Shown here: piece after piece, positions 13,475 through 25,980 of the stretch | How the letters are laid out: every line of letters starts with the position of its first letter | How positions within the stretch are numbered: position 1 is the stretch's first letter | Source: Bathymodiolus brooksi | Taxonomy: Eukaryota > Mollusca > Bivalvia > Mytilida > Modiolidae | Reading direction: 5' to 3' | Assembly (NCBI GenBank): GCA_963680875.1 | Contig: OY804580.1 | Coordinates: 115,695,534-115,759,533, forward strand | Length of the DNA stretch: 64,000 nt | The notes under the pieces: model-generated | Databases searched by the model: none | The model's input: the letters and a program-made list of their open reading frames with translations, nothing else | Told to the model about the DNA's origin: nothing | Translations under genes and position numbers: made by a program

Positions 13475-16400
13475 TTGTTATATCGTTGTAGAATAGTCGT
13501 AAAGTTGTTATATCGTTGTAGAATAGTCGTAAAGTTGTTATATCGTTGTAGAATAGCCGTAAAGTTATTATATTGTTGTAGAATAGTCGTAAAGTTCCTA
13601 TATCGTTGTAGAATAGCCGTAAAGTTGTTATATCGTTGTAGAATAGTCGTAAAGTTGTTATATCGTTGTAGAATAGCCGTAACGTTGTTATATCGTTGTC
13701 GAATAGTCGTAAAGTTGTTATATCGTTGTAGAATAGCCGTAGCGTTGTTATATCGTTGTAGAATAGTCGTAAAGTTGTTATATCGTTGTAGAATAGCCGT
13801 AAAGTTGTTATGTCGTTGTAGAATAGCCGTAAAGTTGTTAAATCCTTGTAGAATAGCCGTAAAGTTGTTATATTTTTGTAGAATAGTCGTAAAGTTGTTA
13901 TATCGTTGTAGAATAGCCGTAAAGTTGTTATATCGTTGTAGAATAGTCGTAGAGTTGTTATATCGTTGTAGAATAGCCGTAAAGTTGCTATATCCTTGTA
14001 GAATAGTCGTAAAGTTGTTATATCCTTGTAGAATAGCCGTAAAGTTGCTATATCCTTGTAGAATAGCCGTAAAGTTGCTATATCCTTGTAGAATAGCCGT
14101 AAAGTTGTTGTATTTTTGTAGAATAGTCGTAAAGTTGTTATACCATTGTAGAATAGCTGTAAAGTTGTTATATTGTTGTATAATAGTCATAAAGTTTCTA
14201 TACCCTTGTAGAATAGCCGTAAAGTTGTTATATCCTTGTAGAATAGTCGTAAAATTGTTATATCGTTGTAGAATAGCTGTAAAGTTGTTATATCGTTGTA
14301 GAATAGCCGTAAAGTTGTTATATCGTTGTAGAATAGTCGTAAAGTTGTTATATCGTTGTAGAATAGTCGTAAAGTTGTTATATCGTTGTAGAATAGCTGT
14401 AAAGTTGTTATATCGTTGTAGAATAGTCGTAAAGTTGTTATATCGTTGTAGAATAGTCGTAAAGTTCCTATATCGTTGTAGAATAGCCGTAAAGTTGTTA
14501 TATCGTTGTAGAATAGCCGTAAAGTTGTTATATCCTTGTAGAATAGCCGTAAAGTTGTTATATCCTTGTAGAATAGCCGTAAAGTTGTTATATCGTTGTA
14601 GAATAGTCCTCTAATTGTTATATTGTTGTAGAATAGCCGTAAAGTTGTTATATCGTTGTAGAATAGCCGTAAAGTTGTTATATCCTTGTAGAATAGCCGT
14701 AAAGTTGTTATATCGTTGTAGAATAGTCCTCTAATTGTTATATCGTTGTAGAATAGCCGTAAAGTTGTTATATCGTTGTAGAATAGCCGTAAAGTAGTTA
14801 TATCCTTGTAGAATAGCCGTAAAGTTGTTATATCGTTGTAGAATAGCCGTAGATTTGTTATATCTTTGTAGAATAGTCGTAAAGTTGTAATACCCTTGTA
14901 GAATAGCCGTAAAGTTGTTATATCCTTGTAGAATAGTCGTAAAGTTGTTATATCGTTGTAGAATAGCCGTAAAGTTGCTATGTCGTTGTAGAATAGCCGT
15001 AAAGTTGTTATTTCCTTGTAGAATAGCCGTAAAGTTGTTATATCTTTGTAGAATTGTCGTAAAGTTGTTATATCCTTGTAGAATAGTCGTAAAGTTGTTA
15101 TATCCTTGAATAATAGTCGTAAAGTTGTTATGTCGTTGTAGAATAGCCGTAAAGTTTCTATATCGTTGTAGAATAGCCGTAAAGTTGCTATGTCGTTGTA
15201 GAATAGTCATAAAGTTGTTATATCCTTGTAGAATAGTCGTAAAGTTGTTATATCGTTGTAGAATAGCCGTAAAGTTGTTATATCGTTGTAGAATAGCCGT
15301 AAAGTTGCTATATCGTTGTAGAATAGCCGTAAAGTTGTTATATCCTTGTAGAATAGTCCTCTAATTGTTATATCCTTGTAGAATAGTCGTAAAGTTGTTA
15401 TATCGTTGTAGAATAGTCGTAAAGTTGTTATATCGTTGTGGAATAGTCGTAAAGTTGTTATATCGTTGTAGAATAGCCGTAAAGTTGTTATATCGTTGTA
15501 GAATAGTCGTAAAGTTGTTATATCGTTGTAGAATAGTCGTAAAGTTCCTATATCGTTGTAGAATAGCCGTAAAGTTGTTATATCGTTGTAGAATAGTCGT
15601 AAAGTTGTTATATCGTTGTAGAATAGCCGTAACGTTGTTATATCGTTGTCGAATAGTCGTAAAGTTGTCATATCGTTGTAGAATAGCCGTAAAGTTGTTA
15701 TATCCTTGTAGAATAGTCGTAAAGTTGTTATATCGTTGTAGAATAGCCGTAACGTTGTTATATCGTTGTAGAATAGTCGTAAAGTTGTTATATCGTTGTA
15801 GAATAGCCGTAAAGTTGTTATATCGTTGTAGAATAGCCGTAAAGTTGTTATATCGTTGTAGAATAGCCGTAAAGTTGTTATATCGTTGTAGAATAGCCGT
15901 AAAGTTGTTATATTTTTGTAGAATAGTCGTAAAGTTGTTATACCATTGTAGAATAGCCGTAAAGTTGTTATATCGTTGTAGAATAGCCGTAAAGTTGCTA
16001 TATCCTTGTAGAATAGTCGTAAAGTTGTTATATTCTTGTAGAATAGTCGTAAAGTTGTTATATCCTTGTAGAATAGTCGTAAAATTGTTATATCGTTGTA
16101 GAATAGCTGTAAAGTTGTTATGTCGTTGTAGAATAGCCGTAAAGTTGCTATATCCTTGTAGAATAGTCCTCTAATTGTTATATTGTTGTAGAATAGCCGT
16201 AAAGTTGTTATATCGTTGTAGAATAGCCGTAAAGTTGTTATATCCTTGTAGAATAGCCGTAAAGTTGTTATATCGTTGTAGAATAGTCCTCTAATTGTTA
16301 TATCGTTGTAGAATAGCCGTAAAGTTGTTATATCGTTGTAGAATAGCCGTAGATTTGTTATATCTTTGTAGAATAGTCGTAAAGTTGTAATACCCTTGTA

Positions 16401-19400
16401 GAATAGCCGTAAAGTTGTTATATCCTTGTAGAATAGTCGTAAAGTTGTTATATCGTTGTAGAATAGCCGTAAAGTTGCTATGTCGTTGTAGAATTGTCGT
16501 AAAGTTGTTATATCCTTGTAGAATAGTCGTAAAGTTGTTATATCCTGGAATAATAGTCGTAAAGTTGTTATGTCGTTGTAGAATAGCCGTAAAGTTGTTA
16601 TATCGTTGTAGAATAGCCGTAAAGTTGTTATATCGTTGTAGAATAGCCGTAAAGTTGCTATATCGTTGTAGAATAGTCCTCTAATTGTTATATCCTTGTA
16701 GAATAGTCGTAAAGTTGTTATATCGTTGTAGAATAGTCGTAAAGTTGTTATATCGTTGTAGAATAGCCGTAACGTTGTTATATCGTTGTAGAATAGCCGT
16801 AAAGTTGTTATATCGTTGTAGAATAGTCGTAAAGTTGTTATATCCTTATAGAATAGTCCTCTAATTGTTATATCGTTGTAGAATAGTCGTAAAGTTGTTA
16901 TATCGTTGTAGAATAGTCGTAAAGTTGTTATATCGTTGTAGAATAGCCGTAAAGTTGTTATATCGTTGTAGAATAGTCGTAAAGTTGTTATATCGTTGTA
17001 GAATAGTCGTAAAGTTCCTATATCGTTGTAGAATAGCCGTAAAGTTGTTATATCGTTGTAGAATAGTCGTAAAGTTGCTATATCGTTGTAGAATAGCCGT
17101 AACGTTGTAATATTGTTGTCGAATAGTCGTAAAGTTGTTATATCCTTGTAGAATAGTCGTAACGTTGTTATATCGTTGTAGAATAGTCGTAAAGTTGTTA
17201 TATCGTTGTAGAATGGTCGTAAAGTTGTTATATCGTTGTAGAATAGTCGTAAAGTTGTTATATCGTTGTAGAATAGCCGTAGCGTTGTTATATCGTTGTA
17301 GAATAGCCGTAAAGTTCTTATATCGTTGTAGAATAGTCGTAAAGTTGTTATATCCTTATAGAATAGTCCTCTAATTGTTATATCGTTGTAAAATAGTCGT
17401 AAAGTTGTTATATCGTTGTAGAATAGTCGTAAAGTTGTTATATCGTTGTAGAATAGCCGTAAAGTTGTTATATCGTTGTAGAATAGTCGTAAGGTTGTTA
17501 TATCGTTGTAGAATAGTCGTAAAGTTCCTATATCGTTGTAGAATAGCCGTAAAGTTGTTATATCGTTGTAGAATAGTCGTAAAGTTGTTATATCCTTGTA
17601 GAATAGTCGTAAAGTTGTTATGTCGTTGTAGAATAGCCGTAAAGTTGCTATATCATTGTAGAATAGCCGTAAAGTTGTTATATCGTTGTAGAATAGCCGT
17701 AAAATTGTTATATCGTTGTAGATTAGCCGCAATGTTGTTATATTGTTGTAGAATAGCCGTAAAGTTGCTATATCGTTGTAGAATAGCCGTAAAGTTGTTA
17801 TATCGTTGTAGAATAGCCGTAAAGTTGTTATATCGTTGTAGAATAGCCGTAAAGTTGTTATATCGTTGTAGAATAGTCGTAAGGTTGTTATATCGTTGTA
17901 GAATAGTCGTAAAGTTCCTATATCGTTGTAGAATAGCCGTAAAGTTGTTATATCGTTGTAGAATAGTCGTAAAGTTGTTATATCGTTGTAGAATAGCCGT
18001 AAAGTTGTTATATCGTTGTAGAATAGTCGTAAGGTTGTTATATCGTTGTAGAATAGTCGTAAAGTTCCTATATCGTTGTAGAATAGCCGTAAAGTTGTTA
18101 TATCGTTGTAGAATAGTCGTAAAGTTGTTATATCCTTGTAGAATAGTCGTAAAGTTGTTATGTCGTTGTAGAATAGCCGTAAAGTTGCTATATCATTGTA
18201 GAATAGCCGTAAAGTTGTTATATCGTTGTAGAATAGCCGTAAAATTGTTATATCGTTGTAGATTAGCCGCAATGTTGTTATATTGTTGTAGAATAGCCGT
18301 AAAGTTGCTATATCGTTGTAGAATAGTCGTAAAGTTGTTATATCGTTGTAGAATAGCCGTAAAGTTGTTATATCGTTGTAGAATAGCCGTAAAGTTGTTA
18401 AATCCTTGTAGAATAGCCGTAAAGTTGTTATATTTTTGTAGAATAGTCGTAAAGTTGTTATATCGTTGTAGAATAGCCGTTAAGTTGTTATATCGTTGTA
18501 GAATAACCGTAAAGTAGTTATATCCTTGTAGAATAGCCGTAAAGTTGTTATATCGTTGTAGAATAGCCGTAGATTTGTTATATCTTTGTAGAATAGTCGT
18601 AAAGTTGTAATACCCTTGTAGAATAGCCGTAAAGTTGTTATATCCTTGTAGAATAGTCGTAAAGTTGTTATATCGTTGTAGAATAGCCGTAAAGTTGCTA
18701 TGTCGTTGTAGAATAGCCGTAAAGTTGTTATTTCCTTGTAGAATAGCCGTAAAGTTGTTATATCTTTGTAGAATTGTCGTAAAGTTGTTATATCCTTGTA
18801 GAATAGTCGTAAAGTTGTTATATCCTTGAATAATAGTCGTAAAGTTGTTATATCGTTGTAGAATAGTCGTAAAGTTGTTATATCGTTGTAGAATAGTCGT
18901 AAAGTTGTTATATCGTTGTAGAATAGTCGTAAAGTTGTTATATCGTTGTAGAATAGCCGTAAAGTTATTATATTGTTGTAGAATAGTCGTAAAGTTCCTA
19001 TATCGTTGTAGAATAGCCGTAAAGTTGTTATATCGTTGTAGAATAGTCGTAAAGTTGTTATATCGTTGTAGAATAGCCGTAACGTTGTTATATCGTTGTC
19101 GAATAGTCGTAAAGTTGTTATATCGTTGTAGAATAGCCGTAGCGTTGTTATATCGTTGTAGAATAGTCGTAAAGTTGTTATATCGTTGTAGAATAGCCGT
19201 AAAGTTGTTATATCGTTGTAGAATAGCCGTAAAGTTGTTAAATCCTTGTAGAATAGCTGTAAAGTTGTTATATTTTTGTAGAATAGTCGTAAAGTTGTTA
19301 TATCGTTGTAGAATAGCCGTAAAGTTGTTATATCGTTGTAGAATAGTCGTAGAGTTGTTATATCGTTGTAGAATAGCCGTAAAGTTGCTATATCCTTGTA

Positions 19401-21340
19401 GAATAGTCGTAAAGTTGTTATATCCTTGTAGAATAGCCGTAAAGTTGCTATATCCTTGTAGAATAGCCGTAAAGTTGCTATATCCTTGTAGAATAGCCGT
19501 AAAGTTGTTGTATTTTTGTAGAATAGTCGTAAAGTTGCTATACCATTGTAGAATAGCCGTAAAGTTGTTATATTGTTGTATAATAGTCATAAAGTTTCTA
19601 TACCCTTGTAGAATAGCCGTAAAGTTGTTATATCCTTGTAGAATAGTCGTAAAATTGTTATATCGTTGTAGAATAGCTGTAAAGTTGTTATATCGTTGTA
19701 GAATAGCCGTAAAGTTGTTATATCGTTGTAGAATAGTCGTAAAGTTGTTATATCGTTGTAGAATAGTCGTAAAGTTGTTATATCGTTGTAGAATAGCTGT
19801 AAAGTTGTTATATCGTTGTAGAATAGTCGTAAAGTTGTTATATCGTTGTAGAATAGTCGTAAAGTTCCTATATCGTTGTAGAATAGCCGTAAAGTTGTTA
19901 TATCGTTGTAGAATAGCCGTAAAGTTGTTATATCCTTGTAGAATAGCCGTAAAGTTGTTATATCCTTGTAGAATAGCCGTAAAGTTGTTATATCGTTGTA
20001 GAATAGTCCTCTAATTGTTATATTGTTGTAGAATAGCCGTAAAGTTGTTATATCGTTGTAGAATAGCCGTAAAGTTGTTATATCCTTGTAGAATAGCCGT
20101 AAAGTTGTTATATCGTTGTAGAATAGTCCTCTAATTGTTATATCGTTGTAGAATAGCCGTAAAGTTGTTATATCGTTGTAGAATAGCCGTAAAGTAGTTA
20201 TATCCTTGTAGAATAGCCGTAAAGTTGTTATATCGTTGTAGAATAGCCGTAGATTTGTTATATCTTTGTAGAATAGTCGTAAAGTTGTAATACCCTTGTA
20301 GAATAGCCGTAAAGTTGTTATATCCTTGTAGAATAGTCGTAAAGTTGTTATATCGTTGTAGAATAGCCGTAAAGTTGCTATGTCGTTGTAGAATAGCCGT
20401 AAAGTTGTTATTTCCTTGTAGAATAGCCGTAAAGTTGTTATATCTTTGTAGAATTGTCGTAAAGTTGTTATATCCTTGTAGAATAGTCGTAAAGTTGTTA
20501 TATCCTTGAATAATAGTCGTAAAGTTGTTATGTCGTTGTAGAATAGCCGTAAAGTTTCTATATCGTTGTAGAATAGCCGTAAAGTTGCTATGTCGTTGTA
20601 GAATAGTCATAAAGTTGTTATATCCTTGTAGAATAGTCGTAAAGTTGTTATATCGTTGTAGAATAGCCGTAAAGTTGTTATATCGTTGTAGAATAGCCGT
20701 AAAGTTGCTATATCGTTGTAGAATAGCCGTAAAGTTGTTATATCCTTGTAGAATAGTCCTCTAATTGTTATATCCTTGTAGAATAGTCGTAAAGTTGTTA
20801 TATCGTTGTAGAATAGTCGTAAAGTTGTTATATCGTTGTGGAATAGTCGTAAAGTTGTTATATCGTTGTAGAATAGCCGTAAAGTTGTTATATCGTTGTA
20901 GAATAGTCGTAAAGTTGTTATATCGTTGTAGAATAGTCGTAAAGTTCCTATATCGTTGTAGAATAGCCGTAAAGTTGTTATATCGTTGTAGAATAGTCGT
21001 AAAGTTGTTATATCCTTGTAGAATAGTCGTAAAGTTGTTATATCGTTGTAGAATAGCCGTAACGTTGTTATATCGTTGTAGAATAGTCGTAAAGTTGTTA
21101 TATCGTTGTAGAATAGCCGTAAAGTTGTTATATCGTTGTAGAATAGCCGTAAAGTTGTTATATCGTTGTAGAATAGCCGTAAAGTTGTTATATCGTTGTA
21201 GAATAGCCGTAAAGTTGTTATATTTTTGTAGAATAGTCGTAAAGTTGTTATACCATTGTAGAATAGCCGTAAAGTTGTTATATCGTTGTAGAATAGCCGT
21301 AAAGTTGCTATATCCTTGTAGAATAGTCGTAAAGTAGTTA
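13475..21340. repeat. 5,400-bp higher-order repeat inside the 30-bp array
   Basis: Order-specific variant units in about 13,475-15,600 recur 5,400 bp (180 units) later at about 18,875-21,000. The blocks at 14,731-15,210 and 20,131-20,610 appear identical. The second copy lacks a few units near 15,630, so the match decays after about 21,000. Confidence 0.8.
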
Positions 21341-24300
21341 TATTCTTGTAGAATAGTCGTAAAGTTGTTATATCCTTGTAGAATAGTCGTAAAATTGTTA
21401 TATCGTTGTAGAATAGCTGTAAAGTTGTTATATCGTTGTAGAATAGCCGTTAAGTTATTATATCCTTGTAGAATAGCCGTAGATTTGCTATATCTTTGTA
21501 GAATAGTCGTAAAGTTGTAATACCCTTGTAGATTAGCCGTAAAGTTGCTATGTACTTGTAGAATAGTCGTAAAGTTGTTATATCGTTGTAGAATAGCCGT
21601 AAAGTTGCTATGTCGTTGTAGAATAGCCGTAAAGTTGTTATATCGTTATAGAATAGCCGTAAAGTTGTTATATCGTTGTTTAATAGTCGTAAAGTTGTTA
21701 GTCGTTGTAGAATAGCCGTAAAGTTGTTATATCGTTGTAGAATAGACGTAAAGTTGTTATATCCTAGTAGAATAGCCGTAAAGTTGTTATATCGTTGTAG
21801 AATAGCCGTAACGTTGCTATATCGTTGTAGAATAGTCATAAAGTTGTTATATCGTTGTAGAATAGTCGTAAAGTTGTTATATCCTTGTAGAATAGCCGTA
21901 AATTTGTTATATTTTTGTAGAATAGTCGTAAAGTTGTTATACCAGTGTAGAATAGCCGTAAAGTTGTTATATTGTTGTATAATAGTCATAAAGTTGCTAT
22001 ACCCTTGTAGAATAGCCGTAAAGTTGCTATATCCTTGTAGAATAGCCGTAAAGTTGTTATATCGTTGTAGAATAGCCGTAAAGTTGTTATATCGTTGTAG
22101 AATAGCCGTAAAGTTGCTATATCGTTGTAGAATAGTCATTAAGTTGTTATATCCTTGTAGAATAGCCGTAAAGTTGTTATATCGTTGTAGAATAGCCGTA
22201 AAGTTGCTATATCGTTGTAGAATAGCCGTAAAGTTGTTATATCGTTGTAGAATAGCCGTAAAGTTGTTATATCGTTGTAGAATAGTCGTAAAGTTGTTAT
22301 ATCGTTGTAGAATAGTCGTAAAGTTGTTATATCGTTGTAGAATAGTCATAAAGTTGTTATATCCTTGTAGAATAGTCGTAAAGTTGTTATATCCTTGTAG
22401 AATAGTCGTAAAGTTGTTATATCGTTGTAGAATAGTCGTAAAGTTGTTATATCGTTGTAGAATAGTCGTAAAGTTGTTATATCGTTGTAGAATAGCTGTA
22501 AAGTTGTTATATCGTTGTAGAATAGCCGTTAAGTTATTATATCCTTGTAGAATAGGCGTAGATTTGCTATATCTTTGTAGAATAGTCGTAAAGTTGTAAT
22601 ACCCTTGTAGAATAGCCGTAAAGTTGCTATGTCCTTGTAGAATAGTCGTAAAGTTGTTATATCGTTGTAGAATAGCCGTAAAGTTGCTATGTCGTTGTAG
22701 AATAGCCGTAAAGTTGTTATATCGTTGTAGAATAGCCGTAAAGTTGTTATATCCTTGTAGAATAGTCGTAAAGTTGTTATATCGTTGTAGAATAGCCGTA
22801 AAGTTGTTATATCGTTGTAGAATAGCCGTAAAGTTGTTATATCCTTGTAGAATAGCCGTAAAGTTGTTATATCGTTGTAGAATAGTCCTCTAATTGTTAT
22901 ATCGTTGTAGAATAGCCGTAAAGTTGTTATATCGTTGTAGAATAGCCGTAAAGTTGTTATATCCTTGTAGAATAGCCGTAAAGTTGTTATATCGTTGTAG
23001 AATAGCCGTAGATTTGTTATATCTTTGTAGAATAGTCGTAAAGTTGTAATACCCTTGTAGAATAGCCGTAAAGTTGTTATATCCTTGTAGAATAGTCGTA
23101 AAGTTGTTATATCGTTGTAGAATAGCCGTAAAGTTGCTATGTCGTTGTAGAATAGCCGTAAAGTTGTTATTTCCTTGTAGAATAGCCGTAAAGTTGTTAT
23201 ATCTTTGTAGAATTGTCGTAAAGTTGTTATATCCTTGTAGAATAGTCGTAAAGTTGTTATATCCTTGAATAATAGTCGTAAAGTTGTTATGTCGTTGTAG
23301 AATAGCCGTAAAGTTGCTATATCGTTATAGAATAGCCGTAAAGTTGCTATATCGTTGTAGAATAGCCGTAAAGTTGTTATATCCTTGTAGAATAGTCCTC
23401 TAATTGTTATATCCTTGTAGAATAGTCGTAAAGTTGTTATCACGTTGTAGAATAGTCGTAAAGTTGTTATATCGTTGTAGAATAGTCGTAAAGTTGTTAT
23501 ATCGTTGTAGAATAGCCGTAACGTTGTTATATCCTTGTAGAATAGCCGTAGATTTGCTATATCTTTGTAGAATAGTCGTAAAGTTGTAATACCCTTGTAG
23601 AATAGCCGTAAAGTTGCTATGTCCTTGTAGAATAGTCGTAAAGTTGTTATATCGTTGTAGAATAGCCGTAAAGTTGCTATGTCGTTGTAGAATAGCCGTA
23701 AAGTTGTTATATCGTTGTAGAATAGCCGTAAAGTTGTTATATCGTTGTTTAATAGTCGTAAAGTTGTTAGTCGTTGTAGAATAGCCGTAAAGTTGTTATA
23801 TCGTTGTAGAATAGACGTAAAGTTGTTATATCCTAGTAGAATAGCCGTAAAGTTGTTATATCGTTGTAGAATAGCCGTAACGTTGCTATATCGTTGTAGA
23901 ATAGTCGTAAAGTTGTTATGTCGTTGTAGAATAGACGTAAAGTTGTTATATCCTTGTAGAATAGTCGTAAAGTTCTTATATCGTTGTAGAATAGTCGTAA
24001 AGTTGTTATATCCTTGTAGAATAGCCGTAAATTTGTTATATTTTTGTAGAATAGTCGTAATGTTGTTATACCAGTGTAGAATAGCCGTAAAGTTGTTATA
24101 TTGTTGTATAATAGTCATAAAGTTGCTATACCCTTGTAGAATAGCCGTAAAGTTGTTATATCCTTGTAGAATAGCCGTAAAGTTGTTATATCGTTGTAGA
24201 ATAGCCGTAAAGTTGTTATGTCCTTATAGAATAGTCGTAAAGTTGTTATATCGTTGTAGAATAGTCGTAAAGTTGTTATATCGTTGTAGAATAGCCGTAA

Positions 24301-24940
24301 AGTTGTTATATCGTTGTAGAATAGTCGTAAAGTTGTTATATCGTTGTAGAATAGTCGTAAAGTTCCTATATCGTTGTAGAATAGCCGTAAAGTTGTTATA
24401 TCGTTGTAGAATAGTCGTAAAGTTGTTATATCGTTGTAGAATAGTCGTAAAGTTCCTATATCGTTGTAGAATAGCCGTAAAGTTGTTATATCGTTGTAGA
24501 ATAGTCGTAAAGTTGTTATATCCTTGTAGAATAGTCGTAAAGTTGTTATATCCTTGTAGAATAGTCGTAAAGTTGTTATATCGTTGTAGAATAGTCGTAA
24601 AGTTGTTATATCGTAGTAGAATAGCCGTAAAGTTGTTATATCGTTGTAGAATAGTCGTAAAGTTGTTATATCCTTGTAGAATAGTCGTAAAGTTGTTATA
24701 TCGTTGTAGAATAGCCGTAAAGTTGTTATATCCTTGTAGAATAGTCCTCTAATTGTTATATCCTTGTAGAATAGTCGTAAAATTGTTATATCGTTGTAGA
24801 ATAGCCGTAAAGTTGTTATATCGTTGTAGAATAGCCGTAAAGTTGTTATATCGTTGTAGAATAGCCGTAAAGTTGTTATATCGTTGTAGAATAGCCGTAA
24901 AGTTGCTATATCGTTGTAGAATAGCCGTAAAGTTGTTGTA

Positions 24941-25048
24941 TGCTCTATAGGCGTGTTGTAGTGTTGTAATGTTGTATTGTTACATTTCATATTCCTGTCA
25001 TCTAAGGTCATCACTTCACGGTGGCTGTCATGACTTGATTAACAGTTA
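24941..25048. other. Right flank of the satellite
   Basis: Degenerate gttgta-rich sequence for about 30 bp, then unique sequence. I see no gene and no element boundary here. Confidence 0.5.
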
Positions 25049-25276
25049 CGGAATATTTACTTCAGAGATGACCACGGAATATTTACTTCAAAGATGACCA
25101 CGGTGTATTTACTTCAGAGATGACCACGGAATATTTACTTCAGAGATGACCACGGAATATTTACTTCAGAGATGACCACGGAATATTTACTTCAGAGATG
25201 ACCACGGAATATTTTGTTCAGAGATGACCACGGAAGATTTACTTCAGAGATGTCCATGGAATATTTACTTCAGAGA
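25049..25276. repeat. 26-bp tandem repeat, about 9 copies
   Basis: Units contain cggaatatttacttcagaga followed by tgaccac, repeated about nine times with a few substitutions (for example ggtgtattt and ggaagattt). It is unrelated in sequence to the 30-bp satellite about 100 bp to its left. Confidence 0.9.
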
Positions 25277-25317
25277 CGGATATGTTCTGTTTGTTGTAGT
25301 CACAATCTCATCCTTCC

Positions 25318-25980
25318 TTCGAGGGGCCGTCGTGGTCGCATGGTAGTTGAATTTGCAACTACCTATGCAATCAGTGCCTATCACCACTAAAGCTATGAGT
25401 TCGAATCTCGATCAGGGAAACAAAAAAACATACATCATTACTTCGTCGCTCCAGACCGATCACTAGCTTTGAAATATGAGTGTCACAACACGCGCCGCTA
25501 GTGAAGCAGGGGCTACCTACCCTTCCGGAGAACCACAGTTCATTTCCTTTTTTCTGTGAGGTTTATGTTTCTAAATCTAAGTTTTCTGTGTAGTATTTTT
25601 CGGACCATTTTTGTTTTTTTCCTGTTGTTTTTGTCATTGCATTGTCTGTTCTTCTTGATTTACGTCTCCTTATTACCTCTTTGCTATCTTCAAACTCTTC
25701 TTGATTTACGTCTCCTTATTACCTCTTTGCTATCTTCAAACTTTTCTTGATTGCCTCTTCGGTTTTCGCGAACGTTCATATCTTGAGGCAGTCATAGTCT
25801 TGAGTGCATGGCGAGGTGTACTCGATACAACATTATGTGATAAAGTTTGTCAGTGACTTGTGACAGACCTGTAGTTTTCTGCGGGTACTACGGTTTCCTC
25901 CACCAATAAAACTGACACCCACGATATAATTGAACTATTGTTGTAAGTGGCGTTAAACACCATAAACGAAACCAATTTCA
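25318..25980 (+). mobile_element. tRNA-derived SINE with a nested copy of element E
   Basis: The 5' part (25,320-25,420) resembles a tRNA gene with an A-box-like gtggtcgcatggtagttg and a B-box-like gagttcgaatctcgatc. The 3' part (about 25,813-25,975) is the tail seen in the other SINE copies here: cagtgacttg, then ggtttcctccaccaataaaa, then gtggcgttaaacaccataaa. In intact copies head and tail are joined directly, so the 390 bp between them is an insertion that contains element E. The tail may be related to a conserved invertebrate SINE domain; I could not check that. Confidence 0.75.
25470..25760 (+). mobile_element. Dispersed element E, copy 1 (nested in the SINE)
   Basis: Element E is about 240 bp. 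In order its landmarks are a gtgccactagtggagcagg-like start, ctacccttccggagcacc, ggttcgtgttactcgatctt, gttttgtagatcgttgtttg, ccattgtgttgtctgttctt, and an end near ttacccctttggtatcttca. This copy has gctagtgaagcaggggctac, cttccggagaaccac and ttacctctttgctatcttca. The sequence cttcttgatttacgtctcct occurs twice, a short internal duplication at about 25,650-25,740. I see no coding capacity and no terminal inverted repeats, so the class is unknown. Confidence 0.7.

Larger units (their letters stand above)
1..24940. repeat. 30-bp satellite array, about 830 units, open at the left edge
   Basis: Head-to-tail 30-bp units, each containing gttatatcgttgtagaatag preceded by tcgtaaagtt or ccgtaaagtt. Units differ at a few positions (tatcgt/tatcct, gttgtt/gttgct, cgtaaag/cgtaacg/cgtagcg). 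Because 30 is divisible by 3 the array stays open over long stretches in one plus frame and two minus frames, giving 10-residue repeat peptides such as LYRCRIVVKL, TILQRYNNFT and RLFYNDITTL. These are not genes: three indels of 4, 1 and 1 nt shift the frame with no compensation, and a recurrent variant unit carries an in-frame TAA. The left end lies outside the window; the right end is near 24,940. Nothing else is inserted in the array. Confidence 0.97.

Noticed and set aside
1..24940. CRISPR array or repeat-protein gene
   Set aside because: Units are contiguous with no spacers, and the context is eukaryotic. The open frames depend on the 30-bp unit and are broken by non-triplet indels and the tcctctaatt stop monomer.
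1..24940. Centromeric or telomeric identity of the 30-bp satellite
   Set aside because: The unit is not a telomere repeat, and nothing in the sequence alone indicates centromere function.
25322..25420. Functional tRNA gene
   Set aside because: A- and B-box-like sequences are present, but there is no convincing cloverleaf or acceptor stem, and the same head is fused to SINE tails elsewhere.
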